Source: Blastopirellula sediminis (lineage in GTDB: Bacteria > Planctomycetota > Planctomycetia > Pirellulales > Pirellulaceae). Taken from it: 64,000 nucleotides of DNA. The notes beneath the pieces are model-generated. The model saw only the letters and a program-made list of their open reading frames with translations, ran no database searches and had not been told where the DNA came from. Shown piece after piece: positions 1 to 8,608 of this stretch; the first letter of the stretch is position 1, and each line of letters opens with the position of its first letter. The DNA lies in NCBI RefSeq assembly GCF_020966755.1, contig NZ_JAJKFT010000010.1, positions 2,568,720-2,632,719 of the forward strand, given 5' to 3'. A program made the position numbers and the translations under genes.

Positions 1-682
1 CCCCGGCGCCATGCCAACCGCCGTGATAACCTTGCTTCGTCCCAGAGTTGTTCGCCGCCATGCCGGGGTCATATCCCGACTGTTCGCCGAGAAACAGCGT
101 GTTCGACGTGCCGTCGGTGATCGACTGGAAGCCGAGTTCCTGGTTGTAGCCAAAGGCGCCGTTGTCGCAGTTGAAGCCGTAGAACTGTTGGCATTTGCCC
201 CAGTCGGCCGAGTTCGCAGCGGCGCTACGATTGGCGGCGCCATTCACGCCGCAGTAGCTGTGGTATTGGTGCTGGCGAGCGTTCCAAGGGTAGCTCGACG
301 GCGGTTGCGTCGACGGGCAGACGAACGCGTCGAGTTCCACTTTCTCCAGCAACACCGCATTGGCGGTTGTTTGGTCCCCTTGGAACGACAGGCTGTAGTC
401 GAACTGATCCGACAGGTTACGCTGCTCGATGAACGGCAGGATGCTGACGCGCCAGTTGATGTTGTTGAGGTTGCCGAACGGCAGGACCAGGTAAGTGTCG
501 TGATACGTGTGGCAGGCGAGTGCGAGTTGCTTCAGCTTGTTGCTGCACGACATACGGCGAGCAGCTTCGCGCGCTTGTTGTACCGCAGGCAAGAGCAACG
601 CGATCAACACGCCGATGATCGCAATCACGACTAACAATTCAACAAGAGTAAAGCCCTTAGGGCTTCGAACAGAACGACTCAT
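1..682 (-). CDS. DUF1559 pseudopilin-like protein, C-terminus cut by window edge
   Basis: The product starts MSRSVRSPKGFTLVELLVVI, a type IV prepilin cleavage/methylation signal (GFTLVEL) followed by one hydrophobic helix. Next comes the DUF1559 pattern: LLPAVQQAREAARRMSC, a WRVSILPFIEQ stretch and an FLGEQSGYD-like region. Proteins of this type are abundant in planctomycetes and are thought to be exported and anchored like pseudopilins; their function is unknown. The ATG at 682 is preceded by a GGAG-type ribosome site. The reading frame is still open at base 1, so only about 227 residues are visible. It is divergent from nothing nearby; fabH lies upstream on the same strand, 520 bases away. 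Confidence 0.88.
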   Translation of the reverse strand, partial: MSRSVRSPKGFTLVELLVVIAIIGVLIALLLPAVQQAREAARRMSCSNKLKQLALACHTYHDTYLVLPFGNLNNINWRVSILPFIEQRNLSDQFDYSLSFQGDQTTANAVLLEKVELDAFVCPSTQPPSSYPWNARQHQYHSYCGVNGAANRSAAANSADWGKCQQFYGFNCDNGAFGYNQELGFQSITDGTSNTLFLGEQSGYDPGMAANNSGTKQGYHGGWHGAG

Positions 683-1202
683 TGGTGGCAGTTCTCCGAA
701 AGACAGATGGATGAAAGCAAAGGAGATCGAACGCAAACGAAAATGCCGCTTCTCAGTTCGCGTATTAGCTGCTGCCCAAATCCTGCCACGAGTGAGGGCG
801 AAGAGTCCTACAGTTAGCAGTAGGAACATCCCATTACCTTCATTCGCGACATGAATTGATAAGGGATCCTCTATTTCACATTCCGTACCAATCTCACGGC
901 AATTCGATGGAATTACCTCATTTTTCATCCCGCGATCTCGTTCATGCTTTGAGGAGGGGGAAGATTTGTATCGATTCGTCAATTCTCTGAGTTATTAGTC
1001 GCAGACTCCGCAAGTGCTTTGCGCACCGCCTGTATTTTGTGCTCAATAAATCGGCAGTGTGGCTGCACGTTTTTTCAACGAAACGCGGAAAACGCGGCGA
1101 CAGGCGCGCAAGGATGCGAAGAATTAGCGCGCAGAAACGAGAAGGCCCACGAGGTTAGGCCAAGAGTGGTTGTGAAAATCAACCGTGTCGTACGAAGGCG
1201 CT
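683..1202. other. Intergenic region, no gene supported
   Basis: This is 520 bases between the fabH stop and the start of the DUF1559 gene, both on the minus strand. It is AT-richer than its surroundings around 840-1000, consistent with a promoter region for the DUF1559 gene. The open frames here lack ribosome sites and protein-like composition. I see no repeat or RNA gene in it. Confidence 0.5.
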
Positions 1203-2252
1203 TTACCAGCGCATCAGCGTCGTGCCCCAGGAGAGGCCGGCGCCAAAGCCGGAGAGAAGGACGAGATCGCCGCGGCGAATCTTGCCCGCCTGGTACGCTT
1301 CGTCCAGGACCAGCGGAACGCTGCCGGCCGACGTGTTGCCGTAGCGATCGAGATTGATCACGATCTTCTCGCGATCGAAGCCGAGATTCTCGCAGGCCGC
1401 GTCAATGATCCTCACGTTCGCTTGATGCAGCAGCACCAGCGAGACTTCATCAGCCGTTACGCCGGCATGCGTCAATACGTCGCCGATGCTGTCGGCAATG
1501 ACACGCACGGCCCATTTGAAAACGCTGCGGCCATCCATGTGCAGATAAGCTTGGCCAGCGGCCAGGCTTTGATTGTCGAGTCGATGAGCCGAACCGCCCC
1601 CAGGCACGCAGAGGAGTTCGCCCCCTTCGCCTTCGCTTCCCAGCGTGTAGGAGAGAAAGCCTTGTTCTTCCGATCCGGCGCCCAGAATCACGGCCCCAGC
1701 GCCATCGCCAAACAGCGGATAGGTCTTCTTATCATCGGGATTGGCGATTCTCGACAACAGGTCGGCGCCGATCACCAAGGCTCGGCGACTCGTACCGGTT
1801 CGCACGAATTGGGCCGCCGTGATCATCGCATACATGAACCCAGCGCAGGCCGCACTGACGTCCATCGCGGCGCAACGAATCCCCAAGCGATCTTGCAGAA
1901 TGCAGGCGGTCGAGGGGGTCGGCATATCAGGAGTGAACGTTCCGACGACGATCAGGTCGATTTCGCTGACGTCGATCCCGGCGTTTTCGATCGCCGCACA
2001 AGCGGCCGCATAGGCCATATGGCTGGTCGCCATTTCTGGCGGCGCGTGCCGTCGCTCGCGGATTCCAGTCCGTTGAACGATCCATTCGGGGTCGCAGCCC
2101 AAGGACGAGAGATCTTCGTTCTTGACGATATTCTCCGGCACATAACTGCCGACGCCCAGAACTTGCACGCCTAGCAGTTGCCGCAAGGGACTGCGATTCG
2201 AGAGTTGTGAAGCAGACTGCCCATGAGCGGCAGTCGAACTAGCCGACGGCAT
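1203..2252 (-). CDS. fabH: Beta-ketoacyl-ACP synthase III (FabH)
   Basis: FabH condenses acetyl-CoA with malonyl-ACP to start type II fatty acid synthesis in the cytoplasm. The 349-residue protein has the thiolase fold signatures. The nucleophile is Cys136 in DVSAACAGFMYA, His276 lies in LLHQANVRI and Asn306 in GNTSAGSVP, giving the full Cys-His-Asn triad. The WIVQRTGIRERR motif near residue 57 is typical of FabH. About 28 residues precede the core start (LLGVQVLGVGSYVPE), so the true start could be further in. The gene stands alone here and is divergent from pyrB, with a 160-base gap. A related KAS III of secondary metabolism cannot be excluded, but the motifs fit housekeeping FabH well. Confidence 0.93.
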   Translation of the reverse strand: MPSASSTAAHGQSASQLSNRSPLRQLLGVQVLGVGSYVPENIVKNEDLSSLGCDPEWIVQRTGIRERRHAPPEMATSHMAYAAACAAIENAGIDVSEIDLIVVGTFTPDMPTPSTACILQDRLGIRCAAMDVSAACAGFMYAMITAAQFVRTGTSRRALVIGADLLSRIANPDDKKTYPLFGDGAGAVILGAGSEEQGFLSYTLGSEGEGGELLCVPGGGSAHRLDNQSLAAGQAYLHMDGRSVFKWAVRVIADSIGDVLTHAGVTADEVSLVLLHQANVRIIDAACENLGFDREKIVINLDRYGNTSAGSVPLVLDEAYQAGKIRRGDLVLLSGFGAGLSWGTTLMRW

Positions 2253-2412
2253 GTACGGGGAATTCCTGGGGGTAGCAAACTTTTTTGCGCGAATAGCCAG
2301 TATAACAAGCTTCGATCAATTTTCCCACTTGCGTGCGACTGGTTGCTGGAGCGGGTAATACCACCTAAAATCTCACGCCAGCAATCGCCAGGCAGCCCAG
2401 TATACTGACGCC

Positions 2413-3372
2413 ATGATCGAACTTCCCCCGGAACTGGAGTCGCCCCCCGTCCCCTGGACGCGGCGGCACTTACTTGACCTCGAGAGTCTCTCCGCCGAGG
2501 AGATCACCACGGCTCTCGACGTCGCCCAGCGTTTTAAAGAGGCGACACGGGACTGTAAAGTCAAATTGTCCGCCTTAGCCGGCGTCACGTCGGTGAATCT
2601 TTTCTTTGAAGATTCCACTCGGACACGCACCAGCTTCTCCTTGGCAGCCCGCCGTTTGGGGGCCGACAGCGTCGAATTCTCCGCTTCCAGCAGCAGCGTC
2701 TCGAAGGGGGAAACCCTGCTCGACACCGCCAAGACGATCGAGTCGATGAAAATCGACGCGATGGTGATCCGGCATCGTTCGCCCGGCGCCCCGCAGATGT
2801 TGGCGAAAAATCTCGATTGCTGCGTGATTAACGCCGGCGACGGCCCGCACGAACATCCGACCCAGGGGCTCCTCGATATCCTGACGATCCGCCAACATCG
2901 GGGAACAGTCGCAGGTCTAACGGTTGCGCTGGTCGGCGATATCGCCCATAGCCGCACCGCACGCTCGAACATCTGGGGTCTGAAAAAGCTGGGCGCCCAT
3001 GTGATCGTCTGCGGCCCCTCGACGCTGGTCTCGAAGCAGTGGGAAAAGCTGGGCGTCGAGGTTTCGCACGACCTGGACGACATCGTCGCTCGCTGCGACG
3101 TCCTCAACTTGCTTCGCATTCAGTTCGAGCGGCAATATACGCGACCGTTTCCCTCGGTCCGCGAATACGCGCTCCTCTACGCGATGAATCGCGAACGGAT
3201 GCGCCGCGCGAAAGAGAACATCCTGATCATGGCGCCCGGCCCGATTAATCGCGGGGTCGAAGTGACGCCGGAAGTGGCCGACGGTTCGCAGTCGGTCATT
3301 CTGCATCAAGTGAATAACGGGTTGGCGGTGCGAATGGCCGCGTTGTATCTGGTTACCAAAGCGTCGCGGTAA
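2413..3372 (+). CDS. pyrB: Aspartate carbamoyltransferase catalytic subunit
   Basis: This enzyme joins carbamoyl phosphate and aspartate in the second step of de novo pyrimidine synthesis. The 319-residue protein shows the carbamoyl-phosphate loop STRTR at residues 68-72 ([12 protein letters not shown]), the KGETLLDT segment with Lys98, the HRSPGAP motif near 121 and HPTQGLLD at 148-155. The aspartate-domain signature LLRIQFER follows, with the GPINRGVE motif near the C-terminus. Length matches stand-alone catalytic chains. The next gene starts 8 bases after the stop and encodes a dihydroorotase-like protein that lacks its metal ligands. No pyrI regulatory gene is present. The pair therefore resembles PyrB/pseudo-PyrC assemblies of pseudomonads (inference). 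Confidence 0.95.
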   Translation: MIELPPELESPPVPWTRRHLLDLESLSAEEITTALDVAQRFKEATRDCKVKLSALAGVTSVNLFFEDSTRTRTSFSLAARRLGADSVEFSASSSSVSKGETLLDTAKTIESMKIDAMVIRHRSPGAPQMLAKNLDCCVINAGDGPHEHPTQGLLDILTIRQHRGTVAGLTVALVGDIAHSRTARSNIWGLKKLGAHVIVCGPSTLVSKQWEKLGVEVSHDLDDIVARCDVLNLLRIQFERQYTRPFPSVREYALLYAMNRERMRRAKENILIMAPGPINRGVEVTPEVADGSQSVILHQVNNGLAVRMAALYLVTKASR

Positions 3373-3380
3373 AGAAGAAC

Positions 3381-4649
3381 ATGTCGACCATCTTGCTGAA
3401 AAACGGCCGCCTGATCGATCCGAGTCAACAAACGGATCGCGTGACCAGCGTTCTCTTGAAGGATGGCGTCGTCGCGTCGCTGGACGCCGGTGACGCTACC
3501 GCCGAATACGTGATCGACGTCACCGGCAAGATCATCGCGCCGGGCCTGGTCGATATGCACGTGCAACTGCGCGAGCCTGGCTGCGAAGAAGACGAAACGA
3601 TCGCCAGCGGCGCCGCGTCAGCGATTGCCGGCGGCTTCACGTCGATCGCGTGCATTCCGAATACCGAGCCGCCGCTCGATACGGCGGCCGGTATCGAATA
3701 CGTGCGTCACAAGGCGGCTCGCGCCGATAAGTGCAACGTCTACGTCATCGCCTGCGTCAGCAGCGGCCGCAAGGGAGAGCAGCTATCCGAGATCGGCACC
3801 CTGGTCGAAGCCGGCGCCGTCGGCTTTAGCGACGCTTCCCGTCCGATCGCCAATCCGGAGCTGTTGCGTCGCGCGCTTGAGTACACGCAGATGTTCGACA
3901 AGCCGGTCCTCAATCGGCCGGAACTGGTCGAGCTGACGCATAACGGCGTAATGCACGATGGGATGGTCTCGCTGGTGTTGGGACTAGCGCCCCTTCCGGT
4001 TGAAGCGGAAGAGGTGATGGCCGCTCGCGACATCTGTTTGTGCGAAGCGACCGGCGGCCGACTTCACTTGATGAGCGTCTCCTCCAGCGGCACGATCGAG
4101 ATCCTCCGTCGCGCCAAATTGCGCGGCGTCCGTACGACCGCCGAGATTCATCCCTGCAACTTCTCGCTGACCGACGAAGCGCTTCGCTCGTTCGATCCGA
4201 ACTGCAAAGTCAATCCGCCGCTTCGCTCGGCCGATCATATCGAAGCTTGCATCGCAGCCCTGGCTGACGGCACGATCGACGTCATCTCGAGTGGTCATGC
4301 CCCGCGGGCGTCCGAAAAGAAGATGCACGAAATGACCGACGCGCCGTTTGGGATCGTCTCGCTGGAGACGACTCTCGGGCTGACGTCGACCAAGTTAGTG
4401 CAGCCGGGGCATTTGACCTGGAGCCAAGCGATCGACAAGCTGAGCACGACGCCCGCCAAGATTTTGGGACTGTCGAAGGGAACGCTCGCCGTCGGCGCCG
4501 ACGCCGACGTGACGGTGATCGATCCCAATCTGACGTGGACGGTCGACGCCTCGAAGTACCTCTCACGCAGCTCGAACTGCCCGTTTGACGGCTGGGAACT
4601 GACCGGCAAGGCGATTCACGTGATCGTCGGCGGCGTCATCAAGATGTAG
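3381..4649 (+). CDS. pyrC: Dihydroorotase-like protein with degenerate metal site (probable PyrC' type)
   Basis: The 422-residue protein has the overall class I dihydroorotase sequence: APGLVDMHVQLREPG, GGFTSIACIPNTEPP, KVNPPLR near 276 and a C-terminal amidohydrolase beta-sandwich region. However, residues expected to bind metal are replaced. The HxH motif reads H60-V-Q62; the SDDG acid reads SDAS (Ala152); the conserved His before CED/AED reads Arg179; HVS reads SVS (Ser232); PHH reads PCN; and TDHAPH reads SGHAPR (Gly305). Active family members keep these. The gene is 8 bases after pyrB and probably co-transcribed. The likely role is structural support of the carbamoyltransferase, as for PyrC' of Pseudomonas, with the active dihydroorotase encoded elsewhere. 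The family call is secure; loss of activity is inferred. Confidence 0.85.
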   Translation: MSTILLKNGRLIDPSQQTDRVTSVLLKDGVVASLDAGDATAEYVIDVTGKIIAPGLVDMHVQLREPGCEEDETIASGAASAIAGGFTSIACIPNTEPPLDTAAGIEYVRHKAARADKCNVYVIACVSSGRKGEQLSEIGTLVEAGAVGFSDASRPIANPELLRRALEYTQMFDKPVLNRPELVELTHNGVMHDGMVSLVLGLAPLPVEAEEVMAARDICLCEATGGRLHLMSVSSSGTIEILRRAKLRGVRTTAEIHPCNFSLTDEALRSFDPNCKVNPPLRSADHIEACIAALADGTIDVISSGHAPRASEKKMHEMTDAPFGIVSLETTLGLTSTKLVQPGHLTWSQAIDKLSTTPAKILGLSKGTLAVGADADVTVIDPNLTWTVDASKYLSRSSNCPFDGWELTGKAIHVIVGGVIKM

Positions 4650-4745
4650 GACGAATCGGAAAAACCGATTAGTTCGGGTCGATACGTTCGCCGAGAGAAC
4701 GTAGAATTCCGCGCAGGCTTCTATCCTTCTCGTGCGGAATCGACC

Positions 4746-5507
4746 ATGCCCCTTATCATCGACGGCTACAACTTGCTCTACGCAGCCGGCGTGGTCAGTT
4801 CGCTCGACGGGAGCGGTACGTTCGAGCAGGATCGACTGGCGCTGCTCGAACTGATTCGTTCGGTGGTCGATGACGAGGAGATTCGCCAGACGGTCGTCGT
4901 CTTCGACTCGGCCAAAGCGCCCCCCGGCTTACCGCGGACCGTCCGCTATCACGACATCGTCGTCCACTTCGCTTCCGAGTATGCCGACGCGGACGAAATG
5001 ATCGAAATGCTGATCGAGCGGCATGCGACTCCACGGCGGCTGACCGTTGTTTCTAGCGATCATCGCGTGCAAAGGGCCGCTCGACGTCGCAAAGCGACGG
5101 CGATCGACAGCGGGCACTGGATCGACCTGATGCGGCGGAAGCGGCGGGCCCAAAACAAAGCGGCCCAGATTCCGACCAAGCCGATAGCGCCCCCATCCGA
5201 ATCGGAAGTCTCACGCTGGATGCGTGAGTTTTCCGAGATCGACATCGATCAGATCTCCCGCGAGCTCAAACCGCTGAAGCGTCCGACTCCGCCGCCCACT
5301 CCTCCGAAACCGGTCGATCCCGAGCAGGCCAAGTCAGCTGGAGAAGAGGAATCGGAGAAGCCGGACGTTATAAATCCGTTTCCCGACGAGTTTGAAGACG
5401 ATATCCGGCAACTTGGGAGTCAGCTGGGGGGATCGATTTTCCCGGCCGACTATCTCGACCAGATTGCCCGCGAGTTCTGGGACGACGACGATAAGCCGTC
5501 GAGGTAG
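4746..5507 (+). CDS. NYN domain (YacP/PIN-like) putative ribonuclease
   Basis: The 253-residue protein begins MPLIIDGYNLLYAAG, the hallmark Asp-Gly-Tyr-Asn of NYN/YacP domains, a PIN-fold nuclease family. Further acidic positions lie in VVFDSAKAPPG, in YADADEMIEMLIE and in VVSSDHRVQRAAR, which together would form the usual acidic metal site. YacP (Rae1) in Bacillus is a ribosome-associated mRNA endonuclease; a role in RNA decay is inferred. Residues after about 160 are Pro- and acid-rich and appear disordered, ending in a short conserved-looking FPADYLDQIAREFW tail. It is 96 bases downstream of pyrC on the same strand, and no operon link is needed. Confidence 0.82.
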   Translation: MPLIIDGYNLLYAAGVVSSLDGSGTFEQDRLALLELIRSVVDDEEIRQTVVVFDSAKAPPGLPRTVRYHDIVVHFASEYADADEMIEMLIERHATPRRLTVVSSDHRVQRAARRRKATAIDSGHWIDLMRRKRRAQNKAAQIPTKPIAPPSESEVSRWMREFSEIDIDQISRELKPLKRPTPPPTPPKPVDPEQAKSAGEEESEKPDVINPFPDEFEDDIRQLGSQLGGSIFPADYLDQIAREFWDDDDKPSR

Positions 5508-5955
5508 GTCGGAACTGGACCTATCTATGTAATGCGCGGGCGCCATGGCCACGGCCTTGCGTGGCCATGATTGGACGTGAGTTCCTAAGTCCCGGCGGAA
5601 GCAGTCAAAGAGCGTTCTCTCAAACGGGTTTCTTGGGCCATCTGCCAGCTATTTGGTGGCGGCAATCATGGCCACGCAAGGCCGTGACCATGGCGCCCAT
5701 GTTTTCGTTTCCCCCGAAAACCCACCCTCATAGGTTCCGTTCCGAGCCTGATCTAGCGACTTTTCCCGCTTCTAAGCCGATTTCTTGCGGCGTAATCGTG
5801 CGCGATCCCCTGATCCGTAAAAACCGGACCATCCGGCACAGCTGCGCAAACCGCTCCTTTTTCCTAGGTGTTGCATTTTAGCCACATGTTACTCCGATCC
5901 CATACTCTGTAAGCGACACGTTCCCTCCCTCTCGCGTCCGTTGGAGATCCTACTC
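5508..5955. other. Intergenic region containing one palindromic repeat
   Basis: This is 448 bases between the NYN gene and the histone-like gene. The left half is a 161-base inverted-repeat element (annotated separately). The right half, about 5700-5940, has no supported gene. It should contain the promoter of the abundant-looking Lys/Ala-rich protein gene. Confidence 0.5.
5538..5698. repeat. 161-bp element with about 36-bp terminal inverted repeats
   Basis: The left arm (5538-5573, starting GGGCGCCATGGCCACGGCCT) and right arm (5663-5698) are near-perfect reverse complements, with one or two mismatches, separated by about 90 bases. The arms themselves contain the shorter palindrome GGCCACGGCCTTGCGTGGCC. 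There is no coding potential. It looks like a MITE or REP-type element; only one copy occurs in this window. Confidence 0.75.
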
Positions 5956-6432
5956 GTGGCCAAAGCCCAAACCAGCAAATCGACCCCGCGTAAGACCGCT
6001 GCGAAAAAGAGCACCCCTGCGAAGAAGACCGAAGCCAAGCGTAGCCCGAAGGCCGCCGCTCCCAAGAAGCGGGCCACCAAGGCTGTCGCCGCCAAGGAAG
6101 AAAAGGTCGCCGCGAAGCCGGCTGGCGAACAGGAAGTGATGATTGATCGTCGCCGCAGGGATGAGCCGGTCGCGATCGAACGCCGAGCCAAGGTCGCTCG
6201 TCGCCGTCAAATCGACCCGACCACCTGCGAACGTGATTACAACAACGACGAAATCGAATTCATGCAAGCCTTGGACGCTTACAAGCGTACCAGCGGCCGC
6301 ATGTTCCCGACCTGCAGCGAAGTGCTGGAAGTGCTGAAGGGTCTCGGTTACCAGAAGAACGTCGGCGGCGGCGAAATGCCGGTCGTCGAAGAACTGGAAG
6401 AAGCTCCGATCATGGAAGAAGTGGGCGGATAA
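5956..6432 (+). CDS. Histone H1-like Lys/Ala-rich protein with conserved C-terminal domain
   Basis: The first 60 or so residues are made of [13 protein letters not shown] repeats, like the tails of eukaryotic H1 and of bacterial Hc1/AlgP-type proteins, and would bind DNA non-specifically. Residues about 65-85 are Arg-rich ([18 protein letters not shown]). The C-terminal third is different: [20 protein letters not shown] and [18 protein letters not shown] form a compact, probably helical domain found in planctomycete hypothetical proteins. I chose GTG 5956 because GGAG lies 9 bases upstream; a TTG at 5941 would overlap that ribosome site. A strong terminator follows 37 bases after the stop. 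A nucleoid role is inferred. Confidence 0.8.
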   Translation: MAKAQTSKSTPRKTAAKKSTPAKKTEAKRSPKAAAPKKRATKAVAAKEEKVAAKPAGEQEVMIDRRRRDEPVAIERRAKVARRRQIDPTTCERDYNNDEIEFMQALDAYKRTSGRMFPTCSEVLEVLKGLGYQKNVGGGEMPVVEELEEAPIMEEVGG

Positions 6433-6468
6433 TCGCCTGCAAACGCTATCATTGCTTGCTACCTGCGG

Positions 6469-6508
6469 AACAGGAAGACCTTCCCCTCGGTCTTCCTGTT
6501 TCGTTTCT
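6469..6508 (+). terminator. Rho-independent terminator after the histone-like gene
   Basis: A perfect 12-bp stem (AACAGGAAGACC paired with GGTCTTCCTGTT) closes an 8-base loop and is followed by TCGTTTCTT. It lies 37 bases after the stop codon of the Lys/Ala-rich protein gene and separates it from the TPR gene. Confidence 0.85.
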
Positions 6509-6653
6509 TGAGCGATTCTCTCTTGTCTCGGCGAAAAAATCTCTCTACTCTCCCGACGCGCGAAGAGTCTTTCTTCCGCCGGCAGGTCGCCGTTTCCCGT
6601 TTTGGGGGCGATGACGCAAAGATCCCGCACACCAAAGTACGAGGGCTCGCAAC

Positions 6654-7400
6654 GTGAGCGAACCATCAAAACGATCGACTTCGTCCAAAACCTGGCTCTA
6701 TCGCGCAGCGATGCTCGTGGCCTTGGCCTGCACCGGCTGCCAGATGGCTTCCACCAGTTCCAACGTCGCCGGCGTTCGCGCGGTGCAAAACGGACAGCCG
6801 ATGGTCGCGGTCAATCAATTCCAGCAGGCGCTGGCGAACGATCCAACGAACGCCGACGCCCTCTACAATATGGCGGCCACTTACCACGAGATGGCCAAGA
6901 CCAACAACGATCAAGCGATGTTGCAGCAGGCCGAGTATTTGTACAACCAATGCCTCGACCAAGATCCGAATCATACCGATTGCTATCGCGGCCTGGCCGT
7001 GCTGCTGATTGATACCAAGCAGCCCGACCGCGCCTACAAGCTGATGGAAGGTTGGGCGCAGCGTAATCCGACTTCGGCCGATCCGAAGGTGGAGCTGGCG
7101 CGGCTCTATCAAGAATTTGGCGACGACCAAACGGCCCTCGCCCAGCTGAACCAGGCCGTTGCGATCGATGCGAACAACGCCCGCGCTTGGGCGGCGCTCG
7201 GCAGCTTGCGAGAAAAGTCAGGCGACTACAGCCAGGCCTTGGCCAACTACCAGCGCTCGCTGGCGCTCAACAATTTTCAGGACGGGGTGAATACCCGCGT
7301 CGCCACCTTGGTTCGCCAAGGGGTGCAAGCCGATACGCCGCTCTCGCCCACCGGCGATACCCGCATCGTGCAAAACCCGAACACGACGCAGCGTTATTAA
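6654..7400 (+). CDS. TPR-repeat lipoprotein
   Basis: The 248-residue protein has an N-terminal signal with positive charges (KRSTSSKTW), a hydrophobic stretch and Cys residues in LACTGCQMAS that could serve as a lipobox, although the -3 residue is not ideal. From about residue 37 it contains four to five tetratricopeptide repeats, for example AVNQFQQALANDPTNADAL and ALAQLNQAVAIDANNARAW. Such proteins are scaffolds for protein-protein contacts at the membrane. The start is GTG with an AG-rich stretch 9-14 bases upstream. Partner proteins cannot be deduced from the neighbours; the downstream gene converges on it. Confidence 0.85.
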   Translation: MSEPSKRSTSSKTWLYRAAMLVALACTGCQMASTSSNVAGVRAVQNGQPMVAVNQFQQALANDPTNADALYNMAATYHEMAKTNNDQAMLQQAEYLYNQCLDQDPNHTDCYRGLAVLLIDTKQPDRAYKLMEGWAQRNPTSADPKVELARLYQEFGDDQTALAQLNQAVAIDANNARAWAALGSLREKSGDYSQALANYQRSLALNNFQDGVNTRVATLVRQGVQADTPLSPTGDTRIVQNPNTTQRY

Positions 7401-7410
7401 TCGGTTGGTT

Positions 7411-8541
7411 CTACTTCGCGTAAAACCAATCGACCGGCAACCGCTGCACGTTGGTCGTCTGCAGCCCGTTCCCTTGGCCTTTTCCTCTTAGGCCGGCGCA
7501 GTACGCCATCAAGACCTGGTCTTGGTCAAACGCCACCGCCAGGTAGCAGTACCAACCGTTGGGATTCTCTTCCAACGTCTTTACGTGCGTCCAGGTCTGA
7601 CCGTCGTCGCTCGAAATAGCGCAGCGAAGCGGCGTCCGCTTGCCGCGCAGCGAATCAGGGACGTCATGATGATCGTTCCAGAAAAGAAGCAGGTCGCCGG
7701 TCGAGGGAATCCGTTCGATCGTCGCCGGAGCGAGAGGCGAGATCATGTCGGAGGGCTTCAGCTGCGACCAGCTTTCGCCATCGTCACTGCTGTACGAAAC
7801 GAACTGGCTGCCGGCGTCGGTGCGGCACCAGAGCATCAGCCGGTCATCTTTTAAGGCGACGACGCCAGGCTCCTGCGTGATCACATCCTGGCCGTCCCGT
7901 TTCGGAGGTCGCGGCGCCGCCGCGCTTCGCTTCCACGTTTGACCGGCGTCGTCCGAGTAGTAACAAAGGATCAGCCCCGCGTTGTTCCGCTCCGGCATGC
8001 CGGGGCCGCGATGCTGCGCGACCGGCAACAAGATCCGACCGCTGGCAAGTTGAACCGCGCGGTCGTTGTTCAGGATGTAGTAGCCGATGTCGGCGTCGGG
8101 GATCGTGCAGATCGGCTCGCTCCACGTGGCGCCTTCGTCCTCGCTATGTCGCAAATGAGGACGGCAATCGTCCTGAGCGTTCTTGCGCAGGTAGAAGAGG
8201 GCGATCCGGCCATCGGCCAACCGAAGCAGCGAGACCGACATCACGTTCAGGCCCCCTTCGTTCGGGACCACAATCTTGTCTTCCTGCGACCAGGTCTTCC
8301 CACCGTCGTGGGAAATGCGGCTGGCCAAGTGGGCCTGGGCGTGATCGCCCGATCCGCCGTAGAAGTGGGTGTAGATCAAGAGGACGTCGCCGTTCTTCAA
8401 GACGACGAAGTCCCCTTCGCTGTTGCGCGGGTTTCCTTCGCGTGGAGGGAGCAGGACTTGCGACTTCGGCGGTTCGGCCCCGGTCACGGCGGTGGAGATC
8501 AACACGAAGAGGAAGCAGAGGCAACAAAGCGGCGATCGCAT
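7411..8541 (-). CDS. Secreted sialidase-family (BNR repeat) protein
   Basis: A signal peptide (MRSPLCCLCFLFVLISTAVTG) precedes a six-bladed propeller-type sequence. At least five Asp-box motifs are present: SHDGGKTWS, SEDEGATWS, SDDAGQTWK, SDDGESWS and SSDDGQTWT. The opening PREGNPRNSEGDFVVLKNGD matches the planctomycete/Bacteroidetes exo-alpha-sialidase-like group. True GH33 sialidases need an arginine triad and a Tyr/Glu pair; I cannot confirm these, so the activity on sialic acids is uncertain. It probably acts in the periplasm or outside on polysaccharides or glycoproteins. It converges with the TPR gene (10-base gap) and stands alone otherwise. Confidence 0.85.
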   Translation of the reverse strand: MRSPLCCLCFLFVLISTAVTGAEPPKSQVLLPPREGNPRNSEGDFVVLKNGDVLLIYTHFYGGSGDHAQAHLASRISHDGGKTWSQEDKIVVPNEGGLNVMSVSLLRLADGRIALFYLRKNAQDDCRPHLRHSEDEGATWSEPICTIPDADIGYYILNNDRAVQLASGRILLPVAQHRGPGMPERNNAGLILCYYSDDAGQTWKRSAAAPRPPKRDGQDVITQEPGVVALKDDRLMLWCRTDAGSQFVSYSSDDGESWSQLKPSDMISPLAPATIERIPSTGDLLLFWNDHHDVPDSLRGKRTPLRCAISSDDGQTWTHVKTLEENPNGWYCYLAVAFDQDQVLMAYCAGLRGKGQGNGLQTTNVQRLPVDWFYAK

Positions 8542-8608
8542 GCGACTTGGCTCGGATAGGGCAGGGGGCGGGAGGATTTGCGGTACGCCCAGTTTAACCG
8601 AAGCCCAA

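Noticed and set aside
1019-1357. 112-codon open frame on the plus strand
   Set aside because: It runs into the 3' end of fabH on the other strand, has no ribosome site and reads as an Arg/Cys-rich shadow.
4651-4672. Small palindrome AATCGGaaaaaCCGATT after pyrC as a terminator
   Set aside because: The stem is only 6 bp and no T-run follows on the plus strand.
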